Shown here: positions 28,610 to 37,367 of the stretch, one piece after another
Numbering within the stretch: the first letter of the stretch is position 1
Layout: the number at the start of each line of letters is the position of its first letter
The notes under the pieces: model-generated
Seen by the model: only the letters and a program-made list of their open reading frames with translations
Databases searched by the model: none
Told to the model about the DNA's origin: nothing
Source of the DNA: Nocardioides sp. Soil774
GTDB lineage: Bacteria > Actinomycetota > Actinomycetes > Propionibacteriales > Nocardioidaceae
NCBI RefSeq assembly: GCF_001428125.1
Contig: NZ_LMSM01000005.1
Location: forward strand, 5,701 to 69,700
Direction of reading: 5' to 3'
Length of the DNA: 64,000 bases
Made by a program: the position numbers and the translations under genes

Positions 28610-29539
28610 TCAGTCGGACAACGTGGTCAGGTCGGTGTTGGCGCCGCACACCACCACGGCGACGCGCTCGCCGGGGCCCGGGGTGTAGGCGCCTGACAGG
28701 ATCGCGGCGTACGCCGTCGCCGCGCCGTGCTCGGACACGATGCGGAAGTCGCTCCACAGCCTGTCGCGCGCCTCGATGATCGCGTCCTCGGCGACGAGGA
28801 CCGACACGGGCGGCTCCGCCTCGGCTGCTGCGAACGCGAGGTCGCCGACGCGCCGCGCGCCGAGCGCGTCGGCGGCCACCCCGGAGACCTCGACGTCCAC
28901 GGGTCGCCCGGCCGCGATCGCGTCGTGCAGCGTCGGGATGCGCTCGGGCTCGACGGCGACCACGCGCGCCCGGCCACGCACGGACGCGGCGACCCCGGCG
29001 TAGAGCCCGCCGCCGCCGACCGCGACGACGATCGTGTCGAGGTCGGGTTCGTCCTCGAGCACCTCCTCGGCCAGGGTGCCGGCCCCGGCCGCGACCTCGG
29101 GCTGGTCGTAGGCATGGGCGTACGCCGCCCCGTGCACCCGGGCGAGCTCGAGCGCGGCCTGCTGTGCCTCGGCGTACTCGGTGCCGACCAGGCGCACGTC
29201 GGCCCCGTAGCTGCGGATGCGCTCGACCTTGACGGCCGGCGCGGTCTCCGGGACGAACACGGTGGCTCGGATCCCCAGCTCGTGGGCCGCGAACGCCTGT
29301 GCCAGGCCGGCGTTGCCGCCCGACGCCACGACGATGCCGGCGTCGCCGATCTCGTCGCGCTCGAGCCCCGTGAGCTGGCGGTTGAACGCGCCGCGGGTCT
29401 TGAACACACCGCAGTGCTGGAGGAACTCGCACTTGAGCCAGACCGCATCGCTTGCCGACGGGGCGAGCAGGGGAGTACGGCGGACGCGCCCCCCGAGCCG
29501 CTCGCGGGCGGCCAGGACCTCGTCACGGGTGAGCAGCAC
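28610..29539 (-). CDS. PLP-dependent threonine/serine dehydratase family protein
   Basis: 309 residues from GTG 29539. The fold type II PLP lysine is in FKTRGAFN near 46, the serine/glycine substrate loop is ASGGNAGLAQA near 71, and the phosphate-binding loop is VAVGGGGLYAG near 167. Length and motifs match catabolic threonine dehydratase or serine/threo-hydroxyaspartate dehydratase without an ACT domain; the substrate cannot be fixed. It stands alone and is probably leaderless, with CATACT six bases before the start. Confidence 0.88.
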   Translation of the reverse strand: MLLTRDEVLAARERLGGRVRRTPLLAPSASDAVWLKCEFLQHCGVFKTRGAFNRQLTGLERDEIGDAGIVVASGGNAGLAQAFAAHELGIRATVFVPETAPAVKVERIRSYGADVRLVGTEYAEAQQAALELARVHGAAYAHAYDQPEVAAGAGTLAEEVLEDEPDLDTIVVAVGGGGLYAGVAASVRGRARVVAVEPERIPTLHDAIAAGRPVDVEVSGVAADALGARRVGDLAFAAAEAEPPVSVLVAEDAIIEARDRLWSDFRIVSEHGAATAYAAILSGAYTPGPGERVAVVVCGANTDLTTLSD

Positions 29540-29545
29540 GGGACC

Positions 29546-29551
29546 AGTATG
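29546..29551 (-). promoter_or_regulatory. -10 CATACT of the dehydratase gene
   Basis: On the minus strand CATACT is followed by six bases and GTG 29539. Confidence 0.4.
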
Positions 29552-29571
29552 GGCCGCGCCGGGCACCGGCC

Positions 29572-30222
29572 TCAGCGCAGCGAGAAGGGCGGGTACTGGT
29601 CGGTGACGAGGAGGAACGCGTAGGCCTGCACCCGCAGCGCCCAGCGGCCGACACCGACCACGTAGTCGAAGAGCCCCCGCGGAAAGCGACCGGTGAGCAG
29701 GATCGAGAACCACGCGACGACCACGGCCCCGACCGCACCCACGCCCAGGAAGAACAGCACCACGAAGTGTGGGATCGCGAGCAGCCACTTCACCAGCGGC
29801 AACCAGCGGTTGAGGTCGCGCTCGGCGTCGGGGTAGTCGAGCTCGAGGTGGACCTCCTGCTCCTCGACCGTGGATGGGTAGTCGTCGGTCAGGAGCGCGG
29901 CGTAGGCGCAGACGCGAGTGCCGAACCGGGTGAGCTCCAGGGCGAAGTCGAACCACCAGCGGGGGTAGCGCTGACGGAAGACGATCATCAGCAGCGTGGC
30001 GCCGAACAGGCCGCTGACGATCCCGCCACTCGTCGTGGTCACCGCCTCGCGGCCCTGGTCGTAGACCGTCTGGGTGACTCCTGCCGTGAGCACCCCGTAG
30101 ACGATGGCGATCGGGATGACCAGCACCACCCGGAACAACGTGCGGACCCGGTCGTGCTGCTCCGCGTAGTCGATGTCGAGGCGAGCCGGGTAGGCGGTCG
30201 GTGGCGGGCTCTGGACGGACAT
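29572..30222 (-). CDS. DUF4389 membrane protein
   Basis: 216 residues. Family features are the start YPARLDIDYAEQHDRVRTLFR, the repeated WFDFALELTRFGTRVCAYAALLTDDYP and VGVGRWALRVQAYAFLLVTDQYPPF segments, and three to four hydrophobic helices (about 24-44, 66-84, 134-162). The duplicated W/Y-rich box suggests two DUF4389 units. Function is unknown. The ATG is preceded by AGGAGGT, one of the strongest ribosome sites here. It is divergent from the slipin gene, sharing a dyad-rich control region. Confidence 0.85.
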   Translation of the reverse strand: MSVQSPPPTAYPARLDIDYAEQHDRVRTLFRVVLVIPIAIVYGVLTAGVTQTVYDQGREAVTTTSGGIVSGLFGATLLMIVFRQRYPRWWFDFALELTRFGTRVCAYAALLTDDYPSTVEEQEVHLELDYPDAERDLNRWLPLVKWLLAIPHFVVLFFLGVGAVGAVVVAWFSILLTGRFPRGLFDYVVGVGRWALRVQAYAFLLVTDQYPPFSLR

Positions 30223-30257
30223 GTGACCTCCTGCTGACGCGTGCGATGACCCTGAGC

Positions 30258-30311
30258 GTGGGCCATCGGCCACCCACCGGAGAGAGGCATAGGTCCCACC
30301 GTCCCGGGACC
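30258..30311. promoter_or_regulatory. Dyads in the DUF4389/slipin divergent region
   Basis: GTGGGCCATCGGCCAC (30258-30273) is an imperfect 16-bp palindrome, and GGTCCC (30292-30297) faces GGGACC (30306-30311). GGGACC/GGCCC half-sites of this kind resemble actinobacterial DosR/DevR-type boxes, but the match is loose. Confidence 0.35.
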
Positions 30312-30428
30312 GTGACCTTGGTCCACCGCGCCCCATGACGTTCGCCACTGCCCGTCCGGCGGTGCGAGCGGCAGTGTGGAGGAGGGAGCCGTGCGCACCC
30401 GGTGCCGGGCCCAGCGGAGGTGAGGACC

Positions 30429-31472
30429 ATGGAGACATGGGTGGGGATCGTGCTCGCACTCGGGATCGTCTGCGTGCTGCTGCTCGCACTGTCGATCCGG
30501 ATCGTGCGGCAGTACGAGAAGGGCGTGCAGTTCCGGCTGGGCCGGCTCCACGGCGTGCGGGAGCCCGGACTCCGGCTGATCATCCCGTTCGTCGACGTGC
30601 TGCGTGTGGTGTCGCTGCGCACGGTCACGATGCCGATCCAGTCGCAGGGCATCATCACCAAGGACAACGTCAGCATCGACGTCGCCGGCGTCGCCTACTT
30701 CCACGTGGTCGACGCGGTGAAGTCGGTCCTCGCCATCGAGAGCGTCGTGACGGCCATCAACCAGATCGCGCAGACGACGTTGCGCAACGTCGTGGGCCAG
30801 CACACCCTGGACCAGACGCTCGCCGAGACCGACGTCATCAACGTCCACATCCGCGAGATCCTCGACCGGACCACGACGGAGTGGGGCCTGGTGGTGACCC
30901 TCGTGGAGCTCAAGGACATCACGTTGCCGGAGAGCATGAAGCGCGCCATGGCGCGCCAGGCCGAGGCCGAGCGGGAGAAGCGGGCCAAGATCATCGCGGC
31001 GGAGGGCGAGGCCGCGGCGGCCTCGGCGCTGGGCGAGGCGTCGGACACGATGATGCAGCACCCGTTGGCGCTGCAGCTGCGCAACCTCCAGAGCCTGATC
31101 GAGATCGGCGTCGACAAGAACACCACCGTGGTCTTCCCGGCCCCGCTGATGAGCACCATCGGCGATCTGTCCGCGTTCCTCCAGCGCGAGACCCGGGCAA
31201 GCGAGGCGCAGGCCGGGTCGAGGGCGGCGCAGGCCGCCCCGGCTCAGACGATGACGAGCGTCGCCGCCGTGACGCAGACGGCGGCGCACAGGGCGCCCCA
31301 CCCGGCCAGCCTCAGCAAGGGGACCTCGAGGCCCGCCGACCGGCAGCGCTGGAGCCACAGCAGCGTGGCGAGCGAGGCCCATGGCGTGACGATCGCCCCG
31401 GCGTTGACGCCCACCAGCGTCGCGACCAGGCGGCGCACGTCGTCGGCGGCGGACGGCTCGACGACCAGGTAG
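30429..31472 (+). CDS. Slipin / SPFH (band 7) membrane protein
   Basis: 347 residues from ATG 30429 (GGAGGTGAGG upstream). One N-terminal helix (about 5-24) is followed by the slipin core: [44 protein letters not shown], then the Ala/Glu coiled stretch [19 protein letters not shown] near 176-194. Slipins usually end near residue 255-265; here the frame runs on ~85 residues past that, of low-complexity Ala/Ser/Thr/Arg, antisense to the next gene by 229 bp. The true end may be near 31250 if one base is missing or inserted. It probably scaffolds membrane microdomains. Confidence 0.85.
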   Translation: METWVGIVLALGIVCVLLLALSIRIVRQYEKGVQFRLGRLHGVREPGLRLIIPFVDVLRVVSLRTVTMPIQSQGIITKDNVSIDVAGVAYFHVVDAVKSVLAIESVVTAINQIAQTTLRNVVGQHTLDQTLAETDVINVHIREILDRTTTEWGLVVTLVELKDITLPESMKRAMARQAEAEREKRAKIIAAEGEAAAASALGEASDTMMQHPLALQLRNLQSLIEIGVDKNTTVVFPAPLMSTIGDLSAFLQRETRASEAQAGSRAAQAAPAQTMTSVAAVTQTAAHRAPHPASLSKGTSRPADRQRWSHSSVASEAHGVTIAPALTPTSVATRRRTSSAADGSTTR

Positions 31473-32341
31473 GCAGGCAGGTTGTTGACCAGGTTCGCCG
31501 CGAGGGCCGAGGTGCCCGCGAGGTGGAGCAGGTCGAGCGGGCGCGTCCCGGTGCCGACGGCCGGCCCCAGCCAGTCGAGCACGCCCTCGGCCTGCGCCAG
31601 GCGCAGCAGGCCGGCCACCAGCACGAACGCGCCGGCCATCAGCCACGGCGGTCGTACGTCGCGCAGCAGGGCGGGCGCGCGCCACAGCACCGCACCGACG
31701 AGCACGGCGGCCGAGCCCAGCGCCACCACGGCGGGCTCGAGTCCCACGGCGAACAGGGGGCCGACAGCGAGGCACACCGCGCCGGACACGACGAGCAGCG
31801 CGCGGTCGTGGGGCTCGGCGGGTGGGTCGACGGCGTACGTGCCGCGCAGCGAGCGGCGCTGCAGGAGCGCGATGAGCACGAGGGTGAGGACGACGGCGAC
31901 CACCGCCGGCGGGGCTGCGGTGCGCACGTAGTCCGCGTGGTCGGCGCCGAGGTCCTCGAAGCGGTGCACCGCGAGCAGGTTGGTGAGGTTGGAGACGGGG
32001 AGCAGGAGCGAGCCGGTGTTGGCGACCCAGAGCGTGGTGAGGGCGAACGGCATCGGCGCGATGCCGGTCTGCTGGGCGATCGCGAGACCGACCGGGGTCA
32101 GGAGCACGGCGGTCGTGTCGAGGCTCAGCACGACCGTGCTGACGACTGCCAGTCCGGAGAAGGCGAGCCACAGCAGCACGACGCGGTGCCGGGCTCGCCG
32201 TGCCAGCGCGTGCGCGGCGACGTCGAAGACCCCGGCGAGCTGCGCGATCTCGGCCGTCACGGTGATGGCGAGGAGGAACACCGCGACCGGCAGCACCTGT
32301 GACAGCACGGGCTGCAGGACGTCGAGCACGAGGGCCAGCAT
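31244..32341 (-). CDS. SLC13/ArsB-type permease
   Basis: 365 residues from ATG 32341 and almost entirely hydrophobic, with about ten membrane helices. Ion-transporter superfamily hairpins are visible as [14 protein letters not shown] with [18 protein letters not shown], and in the second half [10 protein letters not shown] with [19 protein letters not shown]. This pattern fits the ArsB/NhaD/citrate group. Substrate (arsenite, Na/H or a carboxylate) is undetermined, and no ars regulator is nearby. It overlaps the slipin frame at its 3' end. Confidence 0.85.
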   Translation of the reverse strand: MLALVLDVLQPVLSQVLPVAVFLLAITVTAEIAQLAGVFDVAAHALARRARHRVVLLWLAFSGLAVVSTVVLSLDTTAVLLTPVGLAIAQQTGIAPMPFALTTLWVANTGSLLLPVSNLTNLLAVHRFEDLGADHADYVRTAAPPAVVAVVLTLVLIALLQRRSLRGTYAVDPPAEPHDRALLVVSGAVCLAVGPLFAVGLEPAVVALGSAAVLVGAVLWRAPALLRDVRPPWLMAGAFVLVAGLLRLAQAEGVLDWLGPAVGTGTRPLDLLHLAGTSALAANLVNNLPAYLVVEPSAADDVRRLVATLVGVNAGAIVTPWASLATLLWLQRCRSAGLEVPLLRLAGWGALCAAVCVTAATLVIV

Positions 32342-32438
32342 GACGACCGGCTCCCGCGCCGGCGCCGGGAGGGGGTGCCCGTGCCGGCCGCACGGGTGCA
32401 CGATGGCGGGTGAGCCGTCCCGTTCAGAGGAGATCACG

Positions 32439-33185
32439 ATGAGGACCACCCACCTCGCAGCGCTGGCCGTTGCCGTCACCTGCGCAGCCGGCGTGCCCAC
32501 GGCGTCCACAGCCTGGAGCCATGGCTCGAGCCCGCGGGTCACGAGCCCTCACGGCTCCGGCGTCGTCGACCCCGCCGACTTCGACCACCCGCGCGCGAAC
32601 GCGTGGTTCCCGCTGGTGCCCGGCACCGTCGCGCGCTTTCGTGGCACCGACGAGGGGGAGCACTTCCGCGAGCGTGTCGTGGTGACCTCACGCACCAAGG
32701 TGGTCCAGGGCGTGACCACCACCGTGGTCCGCGACGTCCTGCGTCGTGCGGACGGCTCTCTCGCAGAGCGCACCCGCGACTGGTACGCCGCCGACGACGA
32801 CGGCAACGTCTGGTACTTCGGCGAGGCCACCGCGACGTACGACGACCACGGCGACGTCGAGAGTCGTGACGGATCGTGGCGGGCCGGGGTCGACGGCGCC
32901 GTGGCGGGGACGATCATGCCTGCGCACCCCTCGGCCACCGACGCCTACCGCCAGGAGCTCGACCGGGGTGCCGCGGAGGACCAGGCGTGGGTGGTGCAGC
33001 GCGGTGCGACGACCACCGTCCCCTACGGCACGGTGCGCGACGTCGTGCGCACCTTCGAGTGGAGCCGGCTCGAGCCCGACGTGGTGTCGACCAAGCTCTA
33101 CGCCCCGGGCGTGGGCATCGTGCGCGAGGAGGACCTCGCGGGCGGTGACGAGACCTTCGTGCTGGTCTCGGTGCGTCAGCGCTGA
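32439..33185 (+). CDS. Secreted protein of unknown function (PLVPGT family)
   Basis: 248 residues. The signal peptide covers about 1-26. The mature part carries blocks I recognise from a widespread uncharacterised family: HPRANAWFPLVPGTVARFRG, TSRTKVVQGVTTTVVRDV, DWYAADDDGNVWYFGE, GSWRAGVDGAVAGTIMPAHP, YRQELDRGAAEDQAWV and a closing KLYAPGVGIVREED. It is beta-rich and probably extracytoplasmic. AGAGGAGAT precedes ATG 32439. Its end overlaps the convergent sulfatase by ten bases. Confidence 0.82.
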   Translation: MRTTHLAALAVAVTCAAGVPTASTAWSHGSSPRVTSPHGSGVVDPADFDHPRANAWFPLVPGTVARFRGTDEGEHFRERVVVTSRTKVVQGVTTTVVRDVLRRADGSLAERTRDWYAADDDGNVWYFGEATATYDDHGDVESRDGSWRAGVDGAVAGTIMPAHPSATDAYRQELDRGAAEDQAWVVQRGATTTVPYGTVRDVVRTFEWSRLEPDVVSTKLYAPGVGIVREEDLAGGDETFVLVSVRQR

Positions 33186-34702
33186 GGGCGGTCGGCGAGG
33201 GGTGACGGCTCGGGCACGGGCCCGAAGAGCTGGTTGCACGTCCAGCCGGCGCAGCCGACCAGCTCGGAGCGCCGCAGCTCCAGCGCGGCGCGTACGTCGG
33301 CGTAGGCCGGGTCGTCGATGCGGTTGACCATCTCGTCGGGGTCGATGAGGTGGTCGTAGAGGAACCCGTCGGTGCCGTCGGTGCCGTAGAGGTAGCGATC
33401 GGTGCGCACGCCGCGGTGCGACCAGCCGTCGCCCAGAGTGCGACCGGTCTGGATCAGGGTGGTGTCGCGGAAGGACTGCGTCTCCCCGTGCAGGGTCGGG
33501 GCGAGCGAGGTGCCGTCGACCAGCCACTGGGGCGCGACCCCGGTCAGCGCGGCGAACGTGGCCGGCAGGTCGACCAGCGTCACCGGGAGGTCCGAGGTCG
33601 ATCCGGGCGCGATCCCGGGCCCACGCACCACCAGCGGCACCTGCAGCGCCTCGTCGGTGAGGACGTCCTTGCCGACGAAGCGGTGCTCGCCGAGGGAGTA
33701 GCCGTTGTCGGAGCTGAAGACGATGTAGGTGTCGTCGAGCACGCCCTCCTCGTCGAGGGTGTCGACCAGCGAGCCGACCGCCCGGTCGACCGCCTGGAGC
33801 ACCTGGAGGCGCGCGGTGTTCTCCGCAGCCACCTCGGCCCGGGGCGCGGGGGAGAGGTGGCGCAGGTAGGACGGCTGGTCGCTCACGTCACTCTCGTCGA
33901 ACGACGGGGCGTCGAACGACGAGGGCCGCTGGTCGAGGAACAGGCCGCGGTCCTGCGGCGCTGCCGGCGGAAGGCCGCGACCACCCTCGGGCGTGATGCG
34001 GTAGTGCGGCGCGAGGTGCCAGGCGTAGACGACGAACGGGTCGCCGCTCGCGGCGAAGTCGCGCACGTCCCGGTTGGTGTGGTCCTCGATCACCGAGGTG
34101 ATGTAGCTGTCGGTGTAGCGCTGCGGGTCACCGTCACCGGTCATCGAGAAGTCGACGTAGTCGTAGACCCCGCGCGTGAGCGCGTCCCACCGCGACCACC
34201 CGGAGGGTCGCACGTCGTGGGGGCCGTAGCCGTTGAGGAACTTGCCGACGAAGCCGGTGCGGTAGCCGCTGTCGCGGAACCAGGAGCTGGCCTCGCGCGT
34301 CGGGTCGAGGGCCTGGAAGCCGCCGTGGACGCCCCGGTTGTGCTGCACGCCGTTGTTCTGGGCGTACTGACCGGTCGCCAGCTGGGCGCGGGCGGGGCAG
34401 CACAGCGGGTGCGGCGAGATCGCGTCGGTGAACTGCATGCCCTGGTCGACGAGCAGCCGGCGGGTGATCGGCATGTGGTCGAGGTCGTCGTCGCGCATGT
34501 CGTCGGTGAGGACGAAGACGAGGTTGGGTCGCCCCGCGCCCGTGGCGGCGTCCGGGCTGCGCGTCGTCTGGACCATCCGCACCGAGCCGCCGGGCGCTCC
34601 GCCGCTCGCGCCACCGGTGGCGGTGACCGTGGCGAGGGTGGCGACGAGGACCACCAGGAGAGCGGCCGCGATCGACTGTGCCCACGCTCGCATCGTCGTC
34701 AT
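33176..34702 (-). CDS. Secreted sulfatase (alkaline phosphatase superfamily)
   Basis: 508 residues. The signal peptide covers about 1-30. Metal ligands are in FVLTDDMRDDD (Asp67/68), the modified residue is Cys101 in CCPAR (C-x-P-x-R, converted to formylglycine), and later ligands are in FSSDNGYSLGEH. It hydrolyses sulfate esters, substrate unknown. It needs a formylglycine-generating enzyme, which is not encoded in this window. The 5' leader contains a 16-bp palindrome. Confidence 0.92.
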   Translation of the reverse strand: MTTMRAWAQSIAAALLVVLVATLATVTATGGASGGAPGGSVRMVQTTRSPDAATGAGRPNLVFVLTDDMRDDDLDHMPITRRLLVDQGMQFTDAISPHPLCCPARAQLATGQYAQNNGVQHNRGVHGGFQALDPTREASSWFRDSGYRTGFVGKFLNGYGPHDVRPSGWSRWDALTRGVYDYVDFSMTGDGDPQRYTDSYITSVIEDHTNRDVRDFAASGDPFVVYAWHLAPHYRITPEGGRGLPPAAPQDRGLFLDQRPSSFDAPSFDESDVSDQPSYLRHLSPAPRAEVAAENTARLQVLQAVDRAVGSLVDTLDEEGVLDDTYIVFSSDNGYSLGEHRFVGKDVLTDEALQVPLVVRGPGIAPGSTSDLPVTLVDLPATFAALTGVAPQWLVDGTSLAPTLHGETQSFRDTTLIQTGRTLGDGWSHRGVRTDRYLYGTDGTDGFLYDHLIDPDEMVNRIDDPAYADVRAALELRRSELVGCAGWTCNQLFGPVPEPSPLADRPQR

Positions 34703-34710
34703 TCCCCGCC

Positions 34711-34726
34711 GGACCCACGTGGGTCC
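34711..34726. promoter_or_regulatory. Perfect 16-bp palindrome in the sulfatase leader
   Basis: GGACCCACGTGGGTCC lies eight bases upstream of the sulfatase ATG and downstream of its likely -10. It could be a repressor operator (CACGTG core) or an mRNA hairpin next to the ribosome site. Confidence 0.55.
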
Positions 34727-34754
34727 TTCTCGCTCGCCCCAAGATGTCGGGGCC

Positions 34755-34760
34755 ACACTA
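34755..34760 (-). promoter_or_regulatory. -10 TAGTGT of the sulfatase gene
   Basis: On the minus strand TAGTGT lies ~52 bases before the sulfatase ATG, so the 16-bp palindrome falls inside the leader. Confidence 0.4.
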
Positions 34761-34822
34761 GGGCGGTCGGGGGCACCGCCCCAAAGCGACACGACGACTG
34801 GGGCAAAGCTGTGACGGACGGC

Positions 34823-34828
34823 TAGTCT
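34823..34828 (+). promoter_or_regulatory. -10 TAGTCT of the CBS/DUF21 operon
   Basis: TAGTCT in the 220-bp sulfatase/CBS divergent gap; the start would be near 34835, with a ~95-base leader containing a short ORF. Confidence 0.4.
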
Positions 34829-34881
34829 GTGGGTTCGCCGACGCCGAGAATCTGCCGACCGAAGGAACCCACGCGCCGACC

Positions 34882-34938
34882 ATGGACGAGAGTCAAAGTC
34901 CCCGCACGACCGCACTGACCACCGGGTGCGCGTCGTGA
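34882..34938 (+). CDS. Possible 18-codon leader ORF
   Basis: ATG 34882 opens an 18-codon frame (MDESQSPRTTALTTGCAS) whose TGA overlaps the in-frame GTG at 34935 of the downstream gene as GTGA. This is the same coupling used at operon joints here. A GAAGGA at 34861 is too far for a good ribosome site, so expression is doubtful. Confidence 0.25.
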   Translation: MDESQSPRTTALTTGCAS

Positions 34939-36293
34939 CCCCCCTCCTCCTGCTCCTGGCCTCCCTGGCGCTCGTCGCGGCCTGCGGACTGTTCGTCGCC
35001 GCCGAGTTCTCCTTCGTCACCGTCGACCGCCCGAGCGTCGAGCGCGCCGCCGCCGAGGGCGATGAAGGTGCCCGAGGCGTGCAGATCGCGCTGCGCTCGC
35101 TCTCGACCCAGCTCTCCGGCGCCCAGGTCGGCATCACGGTGACGAACCTCGCCATCGGCTTCCTGGCCGAGCCCGCCATCTCCGACCTCATCGACGGCCC
35201 GCTGTCGGCCACGGGCGTGCCGGAGTCGGTGGTCACGCCGCTGTCGCTCGCGCTGGGTCTCGCGCTCGGCACCGCCATCACGATGGTCTTCGGCGAGATG
35301 GTGCCCAAGAACATCGCGATCGCCCGGCCCCTGCAGACCGCGCGCACCACCCAGGGCTTCATGCGCGGCTTCACCGCGCTGACCAAGCGGCCGATCCATG
35401 TGCTCAACGGCTCGGCCAACGCCATCGTGCGCCGCCTCGGGATCGAGCCGCAGGAGGAGCTGCGCTCGGCGCGCAGCTCGCAGGAGCTGGCCTCGCTCGT
35501 CCAGCGTTCGGCCGACCAGGGCACCCTCGACGCCGACACCGCCGAGCTGATGGAGCGCTCGGTGGAGTTCGGCACCCGCACCACCGGCGAGATCATGACC
35601 CCGCGCGTGCGCACGACCACGGTCGAGGACGGTGACCGGGTGTCCTCGGTCATCGAGCTCGCCCGCCAGACCGGTCACTCGCGGTTCCCGGTGCTCGACG
35701 CCGAGGACACGGTCGTCGGCACCGTGCACGTCAAGCACGCCGTCGCCGTCCCCGTGCACGAGCGGGCCACGACGCGCATCAAGCACGTCATGGTGCGACC
35801 GGTCGTGGTGCCCGACAGCCTGCGCCTCGACCCGCTGCTCGCGCTGCTGCGCCAGGACGGCTTCCAGATGGCCATCGTGCTCGACGAGTACGGCGGCCAC
35901 GCCGGCATCGTGACCCTCGAGGACGTCGTCGAGGAGATCGTCGGCGACATCTCCGACGAGCACGACCGACTCGGGGCACGCATCCGCCAGCGCCGCGACG
36001 GCAGCTGGACGCTGTCGGGGCTGCTGCGGCCCGACGAGGTCGAGGACGCCACCGACGTCGAGCTGCCGCACCACGAGGACTACGACACGGTCGCGGGCCT
36101 GGTGATGCGCGAGCTGGGGAAGATCCCGGTCGCGGGTGACCGCGTCGAGGTCGCGGTGCCCGACCGCACCGACCCCCACGAGCCGCGCGAGCGGCTGGTG
36201 ACCCTCACCGTCGAGCGGATGGACGGGCTGCGCATCGACCGCCTCGAGCTGCGTGTCGTCGCGCCCGCAGAGGAGGTCTCCGGTGAGCAGTGA
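34926..36293 (+). CDS. CNNM/HlyC-CorC family membrane protein with CBS pair
   Basis: 455 residues from GTG 34926 (GTG 34935 possible). The DUF21/CNNM membrane domain (about 1-190) has GLFVAAEFSFVTVDRPSVERAA and FGEMVPKNIAIARP. It is followed by a CBS pair (about 215-335, GEIMTPRVRTT... IVTLEDVVEEIVGDI) and a CorC_HlyC domain (about 350-435, DTVAGLVMRELGKIPVAGD). Such proteins move Mg or Co or sense them. A paralogue follows immediately, overlapping by 11 bases, which suggests a heteromer. Confidence 0.92.
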   Translation: MRVVTPLLLLLASLALVAACGLFVAAEFSFVTVDRPSVERAAAEGDEGARGVQIALRSLSTQLSGAQVGITVTNLAIGFLAEPAISDLIDGPLSATGVPESVVTPLSLALGLALGTAITMVFGEMVPKNIAIARPLQTARTTQGFMRGFTALTKRPIHVLNGSANAIVRRLGIEPQEELRSARSSQELASLVQRSADQGTLDADTAELMERSVEFGTRTTGEIMTPRVRTTTVEDGDRVSSVIELARQTGHSRFPVLDAEDTVVGTVHVKHAVAVPVHERATTRIKHVMVRPVVVPDSLRLDPLLALLRQDGFQMAIVLDEYGGHAGIVTLEDVVEEIVGDISDEHDRLGARIRQRRDGSWTLSGLLRPDEVEDATDVELPHHEDYDTVAGLVMRELGKIPVAGDRVEVAVPDRTDPHEPRERLVTLTVERMDGLRIDRLELRVVAPAEEVSGEQ

Positions 36294-37347
36294 CCTCTTT
36301 GGCGTGGTCCTGGCCCTCGTCCTGCTCGTGCTCAACGCGTTCTTCGTCGGCGCGGAGTTCGCCCTGCTCGCCGCCCGGCGCAGCCAGATCGAGCCGCACG
36401 CCCAGGAGGGCTCGCGCGCCGCGCGCACGACCCTGCGGGCGATGGAGAACGTCTCGCTGGTGATGGCCGGTGCCCAGCTGGGCATCACCGTCTGCTCGCT
36501 CGGCCTCGGTGCCATCGGCGAGCCCGCGGTGGCGCACCTGCTCGAGCCGCTCTTCCACGCAGCTCGGTTGCCCGACAACTTCCTGCACCCGGTGTCGTTC
36601 GTCGTGGCGATGTCGGTCGTGGTCTACCTCCACGTCGTGCTGGGCGAGATGGTGCCCAAGAACATCGCCCTGGCCGGCGCCGAGCGCGCCGCGCTCGTGC
36701 TCAGCCCGCCGATGATGGTCATCGTCACCGTGCTGCGCCCGGTGATCGCGGTCATGAACCTCTTCGCCAACGGGGTGCTGCGCCTGCTGCGCATCGAGCC
36801 CAAGGACGAGGTGCACTCCAGCTTCACCCGCGAGGAGGTCGCCGCCCTGGTCGAGGAGTCGCGGGGCGAGGGGCTCATCGAGGCCGAGGAGTACGACCGG
36901 CTCGCGGGCGCGCTCGGCTTCACCGAGAAGGCCGTCGGCTCGATCCTCATGGCACCCGACACCCTGGCCACCGTGGCGCCGGGGTCGACGGTGGCCGACG
37001 TGGAGGCGGTGTGCGCCGCGACCGGCTTCAGCCGCTTCCCGGTGGCCGCGGCGGACGGCACGCTGCTCGGCTACCTCCACATCAAGGACGCTCTGGAGTC
37101 CGACGACGACAAGCGCTCGCGCGTGATCGAGGACAAGTGGATCCGTCCCTTCGCCTCGGTGCACCCCGACGACCTGCTCCACGACGCGCTGGAGAGCCTG
37201 CAGGTCAAGGGCGCCCACATGGCCCGGGTGGTCGAGCGCGACGGCGAGGTCGTCGGTCTAGTCACCCTCGAGGACGTGCTGGAGGAGCTGGTGGGCGAGA
37301 TCCGCGACGCCGCCCACCACGACGTGTCCACCGTCGACGCGCCCTGA
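36283..37347 (+). CDS. CNNM/DUF21 membrane protein with CBS pair, lacking CorC_HlyC
   Basis: 354 residues from GTG 36283, with AGGAGG at 36271-36276. The membrane domain has NAFFVGAEFALLAARRSQIEP and LGEMVPKNIALAGAERAAL. The CBS pair (about 210-340) closes with VGLVTLEDVLEELVGEI. The C-terminal CorC_HlyC domain of its neighbour is absent. The pair of a long and a short copy in tandem is a common actinobacterial arrangement. Confidence 0.92.
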   Translation: MSSDLFGVVLALVLLVLNAFFVGAEFALLAARRSQIEPHAQEGSRAARTTLRAMENVSLVMAGAQLGITVCSLGLGAIGEPAVAHLLEPLFHAARLPDNFLHPVSFVVAMSVVVYLHVVLGEMVPKNIALAGAERAALVLSPPMMVIVTVLRPVIAVMNLFANGVLRLLRIEPKDEVHSSFTREEVAALVEESRGEGLIEAEEYDRLAGALGFTEKAVGSILMAPDTLATVAPGSTVADVEAVCAATGFSRFPVAAADGTLLGYLHIKDALESDDDKRSRVIEDKWIRPFASVHPDDLLHDALESLQVKGAHMARVVERDGEVVGLVTLEDVLEELVGEIRDAAHHDVSTVDAP

Positions 37348-37355
37348 GGGCTGGA

Positions 37356-37361
37356 TAGGGT
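37356..37361 (+). promoter_or_regulatory. -10 TAGGGT of pgsA (leaderless)
   Basis: TAGGGT ends six bases before GTG 37368. Confidence 0.5.
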
Positions 37362-37367
37362 CTGAGC

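Noticed and set aside
31244..32341. Arsenic resistance operon
   Set aside because: The permease resembles ArsB-type carriers, but no arsR, arsC or other ars gene is adjacent, and the ArsR-like gene at 63.1 kb lacks metal cysteines.
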